Part shown: positions 7,620-16,097 of the stretch, one piece after another
Layout: every line of letters starts with the position of its first letter
How positions within the stretch are numbered: the first letter of the stretch is position 1
Assembly (NCBI GenBank): GCA_964519405.1
Contig: CAZFLA010000066.1
Span: 1 to 18,345, forward strand
DNA length: 18,345 bases
Reading direction: 5' to 3'
Source of the DNA: G963677485 sp964519405
GTDB taxonomy: Bacteria > Armatimonadota > HRBIN16
The notes under the pieces: generated by a model
What the model was told of the DNA's origin: nothing
Seen by the model: the letters and a program-made list of their open reading frames with translations, nothing else
Database searches by the model: none
Translations under genes and position numbers: made by a program

Positions 7620-7636
7620 ACACTACCGCCTAAATA

Positions 7637-7668
7637 ACCGGCGCGGCCACCCGCGCCGGTTTTTGTTT
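7637..7668 (+). terminator. Strong intrinsic terminator
   Basis: A perfect 10-bp stem ACCGGCGCGG/CCGCGCCGGT with the loop CCAC runs straight into TTTTTGTTT. It ends the 5474-7619 operon. Confidence 0.9.
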
Positions 7669-7681
7669 GTATGCCGGGAAA

Positions 7682-7875
7682 GTGCCCGTCCTCGGGGGTG
7701 AGAGCCCCCTACGGTAAAGGAAGTCTTTAACCGTTAAGCGAGAGCAAGGGCTTCACCGTGAGGTGTGGTTTGAAGGACGCTGGAGCCACAACCACGACCC
7801 GACGAACAGAAACCTGATAATGTGGCTTTAAACAGTGGGTAACCATCCACGCTGCCGTGGGTTTTGTCACTCCGC
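7682..7875 (+). mobile_element. Truncated group II intron, 5' domain I remnant
   Basis: The stretch begins GTGCC, close to the GUGYG 5' end of group II introns. In order it shows features I recognise from domain I of bacterial group II introns: a GGGGGTGAGAGCCCCC hairpin, GCGAGAGCAAGGG, CCGTGAGGTGTGGTTTGAAGG, CCCGACGAACAGAAA and GTGGGTAACC. No reverse transcriptase/maturase gene and no domain V hairpin follow, so only the 5' part survives. The right limit is approximate. It lies just downstream of a terminator, a favoured site for some bacterial group II introns. Recognition is from memory of the family, not from an alignment. Confidence 0.55.
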
Positions 7876-8035
7876 CTAGTTTCATTCAAGCAGTATACAA
7901 GAAGATACCGGATATATCTGCTCTGTTGCGATATCACGATGCTGCTGATACCTTAATGAATGGTGCCTTACGGTTGATATGTATCTCCCCGTGAGGAGTG
8001 ATTTCCGCAAACATCATACCCTGGAGGCATTGTTA
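7876..8035. other. Leader of the rhamnosidase gene
   Basis: About 160 nt between the intron remnant and the rhamnosidase start. An in-frame ATG at 7979 precedes the chosen start but has no ribosome binding site and would place a polar stretch before the signal peptide. No clear promoter is seen, so the intron insertion may lie between the gene and its original control region. Confidence 0.35.
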
Positions 8036-11000
8036 ATGCTCCGAAGGATCGCAACAGGAGTGGTTCTTATGTCATCGCTATCATCTATTACGCCCGTCTC
8101 GGCTGCACCGTTGTCTGTCAACTCGCTGAAATGTGAATACCTAGTAAATCCACTGGCAGTGGATGTGCTCAATCCTCGCCTAAGTTGGATAATGACAGCA
8201 TCTCAGCGCGGCCAGAAACAGACTGCCTACCAACTGCTGGTATCTAGTACACCAGAGCTATTGAAAAAAGGTGTTGGGGATCTATGGGACAGCGGCAAGG
8301 TTCTGTCTGAAGCATCTTCACAGCTTGAGTATGCAGGTAAACCGCTGCAGTCTCGCCAGCATTGCTGGTGGAAGGTGCGCGTGTGGGATGCCGCCGGAAA
8401 AGTAAGCGCATGGAGTAAACCCGCATCATGGAGCATGGGGCTGTTAGCTCAGTCCGATTGGAAGGCTCAATGGATCGGCCTGGACGGGGGCGAAAACTCA
8501 GACACTTTTGCTCAGGCGCAATGGATGTGGTTGGCAGATGACCAAGCTGCTGCGGGCACCAATCGGTGTTTCCGCAGAAATATCACCATACCCGCTGATC
8601 GTGAGGTTATTGGTGCGCGTATCACCATCGGCACCCACAGCACATTTTCGGTGTCGATAAACGGCCAGTCGGTCTGCGAGGGCTCACGAACTATCTTCAC
8701 GCCGGCTTCTGAGATAGATGTGGAGCGCTATCTTGTGCCTGGGGTAAATACCATCGCGATTGAAGCGAGCTGCTGTGATCCCAAGGTAGAGCATTCGGGA
8801 ATTATCTGCGCCTTTTCTGCGGAGTTTGATAAAGGCGATCCCATGCTGGTGGTGTCGGACGGTCAGTGGAAAGTGGGCACACGCTACATGACCGGATGGG
8901 ACAAACCCGACTTCGATGACAGCATGTGGATATCGGTTAAGGAATACGGCACGAACGCCACGGCACCATTCAACCCAGTGAAGGGTGATGACTACAGGCG
9001 TCTGCCCGCGCGTATGCTGCGCCGCGATTTTGAGTGCAGCCGCAAGTTAACCCGAGCGACCGCCTATATATGCGGTTTAGGGCTGTATGAGCTCTACCTA
9101 AACGGCAAGAGGGTCGGCGACCATGTGTTGTCGCCGGGATTAACCGACTATAACAAGCGCTGTCAATATGTCACCTATGATGTGACGAAGCAGATAAAGC
9201 AAGGCGATAACGCCGTGGGCGTTATCTTGGGCAACGGCCGGTATTTTGCTCCTCGCTACAGCGCACCTACCGAGACCTTTAGCTATGGCTATCCAAAGCT
9301 GTTGATGCAGATGGAGATGGAATACGACGATGGCAGTGTGGACACCGTCATCAGCGACACTTCATGGAAGCTGACCACCGATGGACCTATCCTGGCCAAT
9401 AACGAGTATGACGGCGAAATATACGACGCACGCAAAGAGCAGCCCGGTTGGGATAAACCAGGATATGATGCGTCACACTGGCAGCCTGCTCAGTTGGTGG
9501 CTGCACCAAGCGGGCCGATGTGCTCCGAAATGGCACCGCCAATACGGGTAATGGACAAGCTTCAGCCANNNNNNNNNNTCTCCGGCCGACGGTGTTTTCA
9601 TCTTCGACATGGGGCAGAACATGGTGGGTTGGTGTAAACTCACCGTTAAGGGTAAACGCGGCACCAAAGTATATCTGCAGCACGCCGAGAAACTGCAGGA
9701 GAACGGCGAATTGTATCTGGAAAACCTGCGGAGCGCTAAAGTGACCGATCGGTATACGCTCAAGGGTTCCGGTACAGAGGTGTTCGAACCTCGGTTTACC
9801 TACCATGGCTTCCGATATGTCAAAGTGACTGGTTATCCCGGCGTGCCCGACCTATCAGCCATCGAAGGCATCGTCATTCATGACGATATGGATGTGGTTG
9901 GCTCCTTCGAGTGCTCCATCCCGATGTTGAACAAGCTCTACCACAACATCTATTGGGGTATGAGGGGCAACTACCGCAGTATCCCAACCGACTGTCCGCA
10001 GCGCGATGAACGCCAGGGCTGGTTTGGTGACCGCGCACAGGTATCGCGTGGTGAGATGTATGTGTTTGATACCGCGGCGATGGAGTCGAAATGGCTGCGA
10101 GACATCCGCGACTCTCAGCGGGAAGACGGCGCCATTCCCGATCTAGCACCAGCATACTGGGCGTTCTATACGAACAGCGTGACCTTCCCCACATTGGCGT
10201 TTGCTTTGACGGGGCATGTCTATCGTGCGTATGGCGACAAGCAGATCCTGGAACACGAATATGATTCCATCAAAAAGTGGGCTGACATGATGCTGGTTCA
10301 TATTGACCAAGGCATTATGCCGCCAGACACCTACGGTGACTGGTGTGTGCCGCCGGAATCCCGTGAAATGATCTGGTCGAATGATGCCATGCGCGTCACT
10401 GATAAGCAGTTGGTTTCAACAAGCTACTTCTATTACTGTCTAAACCAACTGGCCTATTTTGCATCGGTGTTGGGTAAAGCTGATGATGAAAAGCTGTATA
10501 CCGGCATCGCAGCGGAAATGAAGCAGGCCTTCAATGCGAAGTGGCTGAACACCGATAAAGGTGTTTATGATAATGGGAATCAAACCTCGTGTATTCTTCC
10601 GTTGGCGTTTGGTATGGTGCCTGATCAAAACCGAAAGCAGATCATAAATCACCTTGTCAGCAAGATTTTGGTTGATGCTAAGGGGCATGTGGGCACCGGT
10701 ATGATCGGGTGTCAGTGGCTGATGCGTGTGCTGACCGATAATGGCTGGCCAGATGTGGCCTTCAAACTGGCTACCAACACCACATATCCCAGTTGGGGGT
10801 ACATGCTCGAAAAAGATGCCACCACCATTTGGGAACTGTGGAACGGAGACACTGGCGATCCCCTTATGGATTCCGGCAACCATGTGATGCAGATCGGTGA
10901 CCTGTGCACCTGGTTATATGAATATGTGGCGGGTATCGCACCGGATGACCACGTGCCTGGTTTCAAGCACATCATCATGCGGCCGGTGATGACGGGCTAC

Positions 11001-11273
11001 TTCAAGTCTGCCAAAGCCACCCACATGAGCCCGTATGGGCTGATATCTAGCGACTGGAAGCTGAAGGACGGGGTGTTCAGTTGGGCACTTGAGGTGCCTG
11101 CAAACACCACTGCCACAATCTACCTGCCGACCAAAGATGCTGCCGGCATCACCGAAGGCGGGAAGCCGCTAAGCGGTGCAGAGGGTGTTCGGTTGGTGAG
11201 CAGCAGTGGTGGATTAGCCGTGTTGGAAGTTGGTTCTGGACAGTATTCCTTTAAGGCACCTGCTGTAGACTAG
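8036..11273 (+). CDS. Secreted alpha-L-rhamnosidase, GH78 (contains assembly gap)
   Basis: This enzyme removes terminal alpha-L-rhamnose from plant or microbial glycans. The ATG at 8036 is chosen for TGGAGG 7-8 nt upstream and the signal peptide that follows (RRIATGVVLMSSLSSITPVSA). Domains in order: an N-terminal fibronectin-like domain (LKCEYLVNPLAVDVLNPRLSW); a jelly-roll insert with CxxWW-like texture (about 145-310); the rhamnosidase N domain (LRRDFEC, then GLGLYELYLNGKRVGDHVLSPGLTDY); and, after the gap, DMGQNMVGW, the helical (alpha/alpha)6 catalytic domain and a C-terminal beta domain. DCPQRDERQGWFGD carries the proposed general acid, the Glu codon at 10008-10010. TTIWELW carries the proposed base, the Glu codon at 10833-10835. 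Some 511 residues precede the 10-N gap and 564 follow. The two sides are in different frames only because the gap length is arbitrary, so I treat this as one intact gene, not a pseudogene. A 15-bp hairpin follows. Confidence 0.92.
9569..9578. other. Assembly gap (10 N)
   Basis: Ten N inside the rhamnosidase. In relatives only a short linker separates the motifs on either side (IRVMDKLQP and GVFIFDMGQN). To keep the gene in frame the true length must be a multiple of three, not 10. Confidence 0.95.
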
Positions 11274-11301
11274 TATTCCCTAGTTTCGACGAGTCATCAA
11301 G

Positions 11302-11335
11302 CAAAGCGAGAACAGAGTAATCTGTTCTCGCTTTG
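11302..11335 (+). terminator. Hairpin terminator of the rhamnosidase gene
   Basis: A perfect 15-bp stem CAAAGCGAGAACAGA/TCTGTTCTCGCTTTG with a GTAA tetraloop, 28 nt after the stop codon. The T tail is poor, but the stem is the longest perfect one in the window. Confidence 0.75.
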
Positions 11336-11372
11336 TGCTGATGGTGCGGCCTACATGCTTACCTATCTTCTA

Positions 11373-11401
11373 TTGTATTTACTCTGTTAAAAGGGTATAA
11401 A
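11373..11401 (+). promoter_or_regulatory. Likely promoter of the 11432 gene
   Basis: TTGTAT (11373-11378), a 17-nt spacer and TATAAA (11396-11401), about 30 nt before the GTG start. Good spacing, moderate -35. Confidence 0.55.
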
Positions 11402-11431
11402 TAGATGATTCCATGTTTGGAGGAATAGACC

Positions 11432-12331
11432 GTGAAAAGACCGTTGATAATCGCCGCGCTGATGCTAACGTCGGTGTGCTTTGCACAGCAGCCATCAGAA
11501 GATCAGCCAGCCCCAGCTCCTGCACCTGCCAATGGTCCTGCCCAGCCGATACCTGACGGCAAGCCAATTTCGGCAGTTTTAGCAGCCTGGGCTAAACAAA
11601 ATAACAAAACTTTGGTTGTGGAACCAGCGCTGACTGCTATGATCAAGCTAGATCCAGCAGCAAAGACATTTGAACAAGGACTAGATCTTGCGTTAAAATC
11701 GCAGCCTACTATAAAATGGCGAAAAGTCTACTTCCGAGCTAAGATGGAACAACCCAAACCGGCACGTTTAGCGGCTATGGTGCGCTCATTAGTGGCGCTG
11801 GAAGCCACAGGTATCATCATTCAGGATCCTACTGCGAGTAAAATCAGCAGTTATGTGAAGTCCGTTGATGTTCCCCAAGCTTATGCGGCTAGCCTAGACA
11901 AAATGAGCCCTGCATTTAGCCCGAGCCCAGTGTATGTGGTGTATGACAGCCGTCCAGCATGGGCAGTAGCCGGCAATGTGGACCTGGCAGATCTCACTGC
12001 AGATCCCAGCAGCATTCCTAACAACGCGATCAATGCGCAGACGATGCAGGCTATTTCACAGAAGTTAATGGCTGCCATGATGAATATGAGCCCTGAAGAA
12101 CGGGGTAAAATGATGCAGGGCATGATGAATATGGCCAACAACATGGATTCGCGCACTCGTGTGCAGATGATGGTGGAAGGCATGCGTGCCATGCAGAACA
12201 TGACTCCTGAAGAGCGCGAAGGGATGATGCGGCGTGCTCAGGAAGACATGCAGACCATGAAGGATATGGGTGTTCAGCTTCCTGGTATGCCTGCTCCTGG
12301 CGGACCGGAAGGCCCTCAGCCCGGTAACTAA
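11432..12331 (+). CDS. Secreted protein with STN-like domain and methionine-rich C-terminus
   Basis: A 299-residue exported protein of unknown function. GGAGGA lies 8 nt before the GTG start, and residues 1-18 form a signal peptide ending CFA. A Pro/Ala linker (20-42) leads into about 45 residues (ISAVLAAWAKQNNKTLVVEP, then FEQGLDLAL) that resemble the STN/secretin N-terminal fold of TonB-dependent receptors and secretins, here without the pore. The C-terminal third is remarkable: residues 205-286 contain 22 Met in 82. It contains two related blocks, MSPEERGKMM (219-228) and MTPEEREGMM (257-266), inside predicted amphipathic helices. The T/S-PEER pattern recalls the LTPEQR motifs of the periplasmic Spy/CpxP/ZraP proteins; metal (copper) binding or a chaperone role is possible but not shown. 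It has its own promoter and faces the 12403 gene, with a shared hairpin between them. Confidence 0.65.
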   Translation: MKRPLIIAALMLTSVCFAQQPSEDQPAPAPAPANGPAQPIPDGKPISAVLAAWAKQNNKTLVVEPALTAMIKLDPAAKTFEQGLDLALKSQPTIKWRKVYFRAKMEQPKPARLAAMVRSLVALEATGIIIQDPTASKISSYVKSVDVPQAYAASLDKMSPAFSPSPVYVVYDSRPAWAVAGNVDLADLTADPSSIPNNAINAQTMQAISQKLMAAMMNMSPEERGKMMQGMMNMANNMDSRTRVQMMVEGMRAMQNMTPEEREGMMRRAQEDMQTMKDMGVQLPGMPAPGGPEGPQPGN

Positions 12332-12347
12332 TCTGTAACAAAAAGTG

Positions 12348-12377
12348 CGGCAGCCCATCCCAATGATGGCGCTGCCG
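12348..12377. terminator. Shared terminator between convergent genes
   Basis: A 12-bp stem with one bulged C (CGGCAGC-CCATC against GATGG-c-GCTGCCG, loop CCAAT). On the minus strand it is followed by CTTTTTG, so it is a proper intrinsic terminator for the minus-strand operon and may also stop the plus-strand gene. Confidence 0.75.
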
Positions 12378-12402
12378 GCGTCGCTTCACTCCGACCGTAA
12401 CC

Positions 12403-13566
12403 CTACTTAGCAGCGCTGGCAGCCAGTTTCTTCAAATCCGTTACCTTGATTTTCATCATGCGTATCTGCTTATAGCGATAATCCCAAGGCTTGTCTTTGA
12501 CCGTTTCTGGCTTCCATGGGTAGAACACATACAGCCATTCGATGCCGTCTTGCTTGAGCACTAATGCCTGAGGAACATGCGAACTGGCCATGCCTTCCGG
12601 GCGGATATACCCGATATATTTCCAGTCTGTTCCATTAGCCGATACGGCCAGTGTTAGCAGCCGACCATCGCCGCCTAGCTGTTCTGGGTAATTGGGGGCA
12701 TCTGAAAGCGCGTAATACTGCCGACCCACCTTTACCACACACGGATTCGGATAGTCTTTTAGTAATGGCTGCTTCTCAGCACGGAGCACATTCCAAGCAG
12801 ACGGCTGCATGAAGTCGCCTTTGTTCTCGGCATATCCCATTGATAGAAAAGTGCCAGGGTGATAGTAGTCAAACCAGATTTTCCAGCGGTTGTTATCCCA
12901 CATGAGCGATGGCCTATGGTAAGAACCATAATACTCATCTGGCAGCTTCTGGGTTTCACCTGCGCTGATATCCCACCGCTTCACGAACTCGTCTTTCCAT
13001 ATCAATATCGGTTTGGCTGTTGGTTCCCAGTTGATGCCATCTTTGGATTTGGCACCCATCACGCAGTTGATAAGCTTAAGGTGGTCTTTACCATCAGCTT
13101 CTTTGACGGTCTCTACACCAACAGATGAATAGGCCATGTAGTAGCTGCTGCCTTTTTTAACCACGGAAGGATCACCAGCCGCCCAGCAGTTCCATATTTC
13201 TTTACCGCGGTGCAAAACAGATACATACTTTGATGGGTCGCCGCTTGTGTCCCATTTGCCATTACCTGCATACACCTCCCAGTGCGTCAGGTCTTTCGAG
13301 CGCGCATGGTAGATGGCATCACCGCCGACTGTGCTGATGTTGTTCTCTTCTGCGGCCCAGCCAAAGAACCACATCTTGTATGGATATGGCTTGCCGGGTT
13401 CATACACCACATCGGGATTGTAGAGGTTGTAGAACGGCCCTAGGATCGGCTGATGATCCACTTGCCACGAGCTGGTGACGTCGTGCATGCGGTCACTCGC
13501 CTGACAGAATGCCGCGGTGCTCATAAATATACATAATATGACTATCCACAGGTAATGGGGTTTCAA
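12403..13566 (-). CDS. Secreted five-bladed beta-propeller glycosidase (GH43/GH32/GH117-like)
   Basis: A 387-residue exported protein, second gene of a minus-strand operon 24 nt after the URO-D-like gene. AAGGAG lies 7 nt before a TTG start at 13566. Residues 1-23 are a signal peptide (LWIVILCIFMSTAAFCQA). Five blade-like repeats follow, each pairing a short acidic or polar turn with a W/Y-rich strand: YNPDVVYE-YKMWFFGW (49-70), AGDPSVVKKGSSYYMAYSS (130-148), YHRPSLMWDNNRWKIWFDYY (216-235), DYPNPCVVKVGRQYYALSD (271-289), HVPQALVLK-EWLYVFYP (330-350). D52 and D132 sit where such enzymes keep catalytic acids. Clan GH-F/GH-J-type glycosidases and GH117 or GH130 share this fold, so the substrate (arabinan, xylan, fructan, agar or mannose-linked glycans) cannot be chosen. 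It ends at the shared terminator. Confidence 0.65.
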   Translation of the reverse strand: MKPHYLWIVILCIFMSTAAFCQASDRMHDVTSSWQVDHQPILGPFYNLYNPDVVYEPGKPYPYKMWFFGWAAEENNISTVGGDAIYHARSKDLTHWEVYAGNGKWDTSGDPSKYVSVLHRGKEIWNCWAAGDPSVVKKGSSYYMAYSSVGVETVKEADGKDHLKLINCVMGAKSKDGINWEPTAKPILIWKDEFVKRWDISAGETQKLPDEYYGSYHRPSLMWDNNRWKIWFDYYHPGTFLSMGYAENKGDFMQPSAWNVLRAEKQPLLKDYPNPCVVKVGRQYYALSDAPNYPEQLGGDGRLLTLAVSANGTDWKYIGYIRPEGMASSHVPQALVLKQDGIEWLYVFYPWKPETVKDKPWDYRYKQIRMMKIKVTDLKKLAASAAK

Positions 13567-13590
13567 ATAACTGCTCCTTAATATCCCGGT

Positions 13591-14553
13591 TTAGGCGTTG
13601 AGTGCTTCGAAGGCTTCGCAGATCCAGTGGTAGTTTTGGTCGCTCATACCCAGTGAGGCGTAATCCTCGATATATGCGATGAACCCGCCTCCATGTGCTC
13701 CAAGATACCGCTTCAGCTTCTTAGCGTATGCGAATATCTCATCTCTGGTTCCGCTCACAGCTACTCGTTGATGGTCGATAGAGCAGCAAAAGCATACCCT
13801 TCCGGCGAATTGTTCGCCCATGCGTTCTATACCCTCAAGGTCGGGCTGCAGCAGCTCAATGACATCAACGCCTACTTCGATAAGGTCTTCTATGATGTCA
13901 TATACCTGTCCGCAGCTATGAAACCACACCTTTTTGCCAGCATCGTGGATGAGCTTAAATTGCTGAGCATACCTCGGCTTGAAGAGCTTTCGCCATATGG
14001 CAGGAGACACCAGCAGACCTTGCTGCGTGCCCCAATCATCGCCGAACTTGTAGCAGTCGATGTCGTAGTTGCGGGTTTGCTCAATGATGCTGTTTTCAAA
14101 GCCGAACACCATGTCCAGCACCTTCTCGGCCCGTTCAGGCTCTTCATAGAGGTCCATCATGAACTCTTCGAATCCGCGAATGAATGTGGCTTGGTTGAAA
14201 CCCGATATGCCTATCCCGAAGATCATATACTTGTCTTTATGTGCAGCTATTTCTGCGGCAAGGTGTGTATAGCGGCTGGGTGCACATGGGTCTGGAGGGA
14301 TATAGCTGCTGATATTACTCCAGTCTTGTAATGGGTAGTTGGTCGGCTGCCCCATTGTGCCGTCAAGAACATGCCATACATACCCCCATTCCGATTGGTT
14401 GGGTTGCGTAGGTATAAATCGGCTGTCGCCGGCGTATGACACACACCAGGTGTCGGATCGTTCAAGGTTCCTATTAAAATAGTAGATCGGCGTTTTAGGC
14501 GGGTTAGCTCGCTGTATCGCGAGTGATACAAGTTCCTTAGATGATATTGTCAT
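13591..14553 (-). CDS. Uroporphyrinogen decarboxylase-like (URO-D/MtaA-type) protein
   Basis: A cytoplasmic protein of 320 residues with the URO-D barrel fold. The second ATG (14553, MTISSKELV) is preferred because GGGG lies 6 nt upstream; the ATG at 14565 would add four residues. Recognisable segments (numbered from the longer start) are KDKYMIFGIGISGF (110-123), MDLYEEPERAEKVLDMVFGFE (near 137-157), DWGTQQGLLVSPAIWRKLFKPRY (177-199), VWFHSCGQVYDIIEDLIEVGVDVI (213-236) and QPD (240-242). H216-x-C218 and a cysteine near the end (C316) resemble the zinc ligands of the methyltransferases MtaA/MtbA, so a methyl-transfer role is as likely as any decarboxylation. True HemE is unlikely, because no haem genes are nearby and the partner is a secreted glycosidase. 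Such URO-D-like genes are common in sugar-degradation loci of this kind of bacterium; their reaction is unknown. Confidence 0.75.
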   Translation of the reverse strand: MTISSKELVSLAIQRANPPKTPIYYFNRNLERSDTWCVSYAGDSRFIPTQPNQSEWGYVWHVLDGTMGQPTNYPLQDWSNISSYIPPDPCAPSRYTHLAAEIAAHKDKYMIFGIGISGFNQATFIRGFEEFMMDLYEEPERAEKVLDMVFGFENSIIEQTRNYDIDCYKFGDDWGTQQGLLVSPAIWRKLFKPRYAQQFKLIHDAGKKVWFHSCGQVYDIIEDLIEVGVDVIELLQPDLEGIERMGEQFAGRVCFCCSIDHQRVAVSGTRDEIFAYAKKLKRYLGAHGGGFIAYIEDYASLGMSDQNYHWICEAFEALNA

Positions 14554-14627
14554 AATTAACCCCATATGTGCTTATACAAAGCTGGTATTTGGTTTTCTGT
14601 ATAGCTGCGACGATGACCCATTGTAGG

Positions 14628-14638
14628 AAATATACCAC
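14628..14638 (-). promoter_or_regulatory. Extended -10 of the minus-strand operon
   Basis: On the minus strand this reads GTGGTATATTT, i.e. TGG-TATATT, an extended -10. An identical 11-mer faces the other way at 14739-14749. It lies about 75 nt before the chosen start of the URO-D-like gene. Confidence 0.45.
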
Positions 14639-14738
14639 TGCCAGCGTCTGCGAACAAGCATCGGCCTCATTATAGCGGTTAATCCGTAGACATGGTTCAT
14701 TTGTATAGAAAATACCGATGTTAGCCGTAGAATAGTAG

Positions 14739-14749
14739 GTGGTATATTT
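14739..14749 (+). promoter_or_regulatory. Extended -10 of the metallophosphoesterase gene
   Basis: GTGGTATATTT (TGG-TATATT) 30 nt before the ATG at 14780, the mirror image of the 11-mer in front of the divergent operon. Both genes may share a regulator or sigma factor preference. Confidence 0.5.
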
Positions 14750-14779
14750 TACTGAATAGATAGTATCGGAGGCATCAAT

Positions 14780-15862
14780 ATGAGCGTAGGTAAGAATGGC
14801 CTTACCGCAGTAATGCTGGCGGCATTGGTCACAGTTAGTGTAGGCAGTTTATTAGCCAAGCCAAACCTAAAAGCTAATGCTTCAGGCGAATTTAAAGTTA
14901 TTATGATGAGTGATCTGCAAGACGGTAAGCAAATGGATGCACGAACTATGGCGTTGTCTGAGAAAATGCTGCAGATTGAAAAGCCAGATATGGTGATTAT
15001 CGGCGGCGACTGTATTGCAGGCTACGATGGTTCCATTAACAGCGTAGACGACGTGAAGCAGGCCATGTCTCAAGTTGCTTCCGTGTTCGAAAAGAACCAT
15101 GTGCCATGGGCAGTGGTGTTGGGCAACCACGATACGGAATTCCGCATGAAGCTGCCATTCACGCGACGAGATATGATTACGGCTTACTCCAAATATCCAT
15201 ATAACATGAACAAAGTGGGCCCTAAGAATGTATTTGGTGCAGGCAACGACTGTCTTTCCATTAAAGACAATAGCGGCAAAAAGCCCATCTTCAATTTGTG
15301 GCTGCTAGATTCTAATATGTATGCTCCATCGAACATCGTGGAGTTCACCAAAGGATTGCCTAAAGATAAAGCCGATAATGGCTGGTACCAATATGACTGG
15401 ATTCACACTGACCAGGTGTGGTGGTATTATTCAACCTCTAAGAAGATGGAAGAGAAATACGGTGCGAAGATTCCTGGACTGATGTATTTCCATATGCCGA
15501 TTCGTGAGTTCATCGACTTGATCGGGGCAAAGCGTGATGTCGGCGATCGCCACGAAGGCATCGGCAGCAGCAGTGTGAATAGCGGTCTTTTGGCTGCTAT
15601 CCTCGAACGCGGTGATGTGAAGGGTGTGTTCTGCGGTCACGAACACATCAATAACTTCGCAGGCAACTGGATGGGTATCACGCTGGGATATGATGCATCG
15701 AATACTTACTCAAAGGCATCATATAACCTGGCCGATGATGATCCGAATAATGTTCGCACAAGAGGCGCTCGTGTGTTTGTCATCAACCAGAATGACCCAT
15801 GGCACTTTAAAACATATATGCGCTTCATTGACGGAACCCAGGGGCCAGTATTACCGCAATAG
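14780..15862 (+). CDS. Secreted calcineurin-like metallophosphoesterase (PAP29-like)
   Basis: A 360-residue exported phosphatase or phosphodiesterase. GGAGG lies 7 nt before the ATG, and residues 1-26 form a signal peptide (GLTAVMLAALVTVSVGSLLA). All metal-site motifs of the family appear in order: D45-L-Q47, GGD77, GNH117D118, FH238 and GH287EH289. The first motif has Gln where most members have His (DxH), as in the purple-acid-phosphatase-29/Dcr2-like group, so the two-metal site is probably intact but altered. Long inserts between GNHD and the FH motif (VGPKNVFGAGND, FNLWLLDSNMY, DQVWWYY) match that group. It would release phosphate outside the cytoplasm; the substrate is unknown. It is transcribed alone, divergent from the URO-D-like operon, and ends at a hairpin. 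Confidence 0.88.
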   Translation: MSVGKNGLTAVMLAALVTVSVGSLLAKPNLKANASGEFKVIMMSDLQDGKQMDARTMALSEKMLQIEKPDMVIIGGDCIAGYDGSINSVDDVKQAMSQVASVFEKNHVPWAVVLGNHDTEFRMKLPFTRRDMITAYSKYPYNMNKVGPKNVFGAGNDCLSIKDNSGKKPIFNLWLLDSNMYAPSNIVEFTKGLPKDKADNGWYQYDWIHTDQVWWYYSTSKKMEEKYGAKIPGLMYFHMPIREFIDLIGAKRDVGDRHEGIGSSSVNSGLLAAILERGDVKGVFCGHEHINNFAGNWMGITLGYDASNTYSKASYNLADDDPNNVRTRGARVFVINQNDPWHFKTYMRFIDGTQGPVLPQ

Positions 15863-15881
15863 GTAAATATACGATGATTGT

Positions 15882-15905
15882 CATGACAGTGAACTAGCTG
15901 TCATG
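15882..15905 (+). terminator. First hairpin after the phosphoesterase gene
   Basis: A perfect 8-bp stem CATGACAG/CTGTCATG with an 8-nt loop, 20 nt after the stop codon. It may act together with the stronger hairpin just downstream. Confidence 0.4.
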
Positions 15906-15925
15906 GTGGTTAATACGCTATCACC

Positions 15926-15955
15926 CCAAACAGCCGATGTCTATCGGCTGTTTGG
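15926..15955 (+). terminator. Main terminator of the phosphoesterase gene
   Basis: A perfect 13-bp stem CCAAACAGCCGAT/ATCGGCTGTTTGG around GTCT, followed by CATTTATTGG. Confidence 0.75.
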
Positions 15956-16097
15956 CATTTATTGGCTTTGCTATATACAAATGTATACAACATAAACGCT
16001 GTAATGGCATTACCATCACTGTGGCGCTGCGATAGCGTTTGTATAACATATATGCACATAAAAGGCGCTAAGTTTGCTACTTGACAAAGCCGTTTTG

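Noticed and set aside
8036..11273. Rhamnosidase as a pseudogene split by a frameshift
   Set aside because: The frame change coincides with ten N of arbitrary length, and all catalytic motifs are intact.
12859..13128. Plus-strand ORF inside the beta-propeller gene
   Set aside because: Antisense shadow with no ribosome binding site; the minus-strand product has regular blade repeats here.
13693..14331. 212-codon plus-strand ORF opposite the URO-D-like gene
   Set aside because: It is an antisense shadow; the minus strand shows clear family motifs across the same bases, while this frame has none.
13591..14565. URO-D-like gene as the haem-pathway enzyme HemE
   Set aside because: The HxC motif, the sequence around it and the glycosidase partner fit the MtaA-like or uncharacterised URO-D group better, and no haem gene is near.
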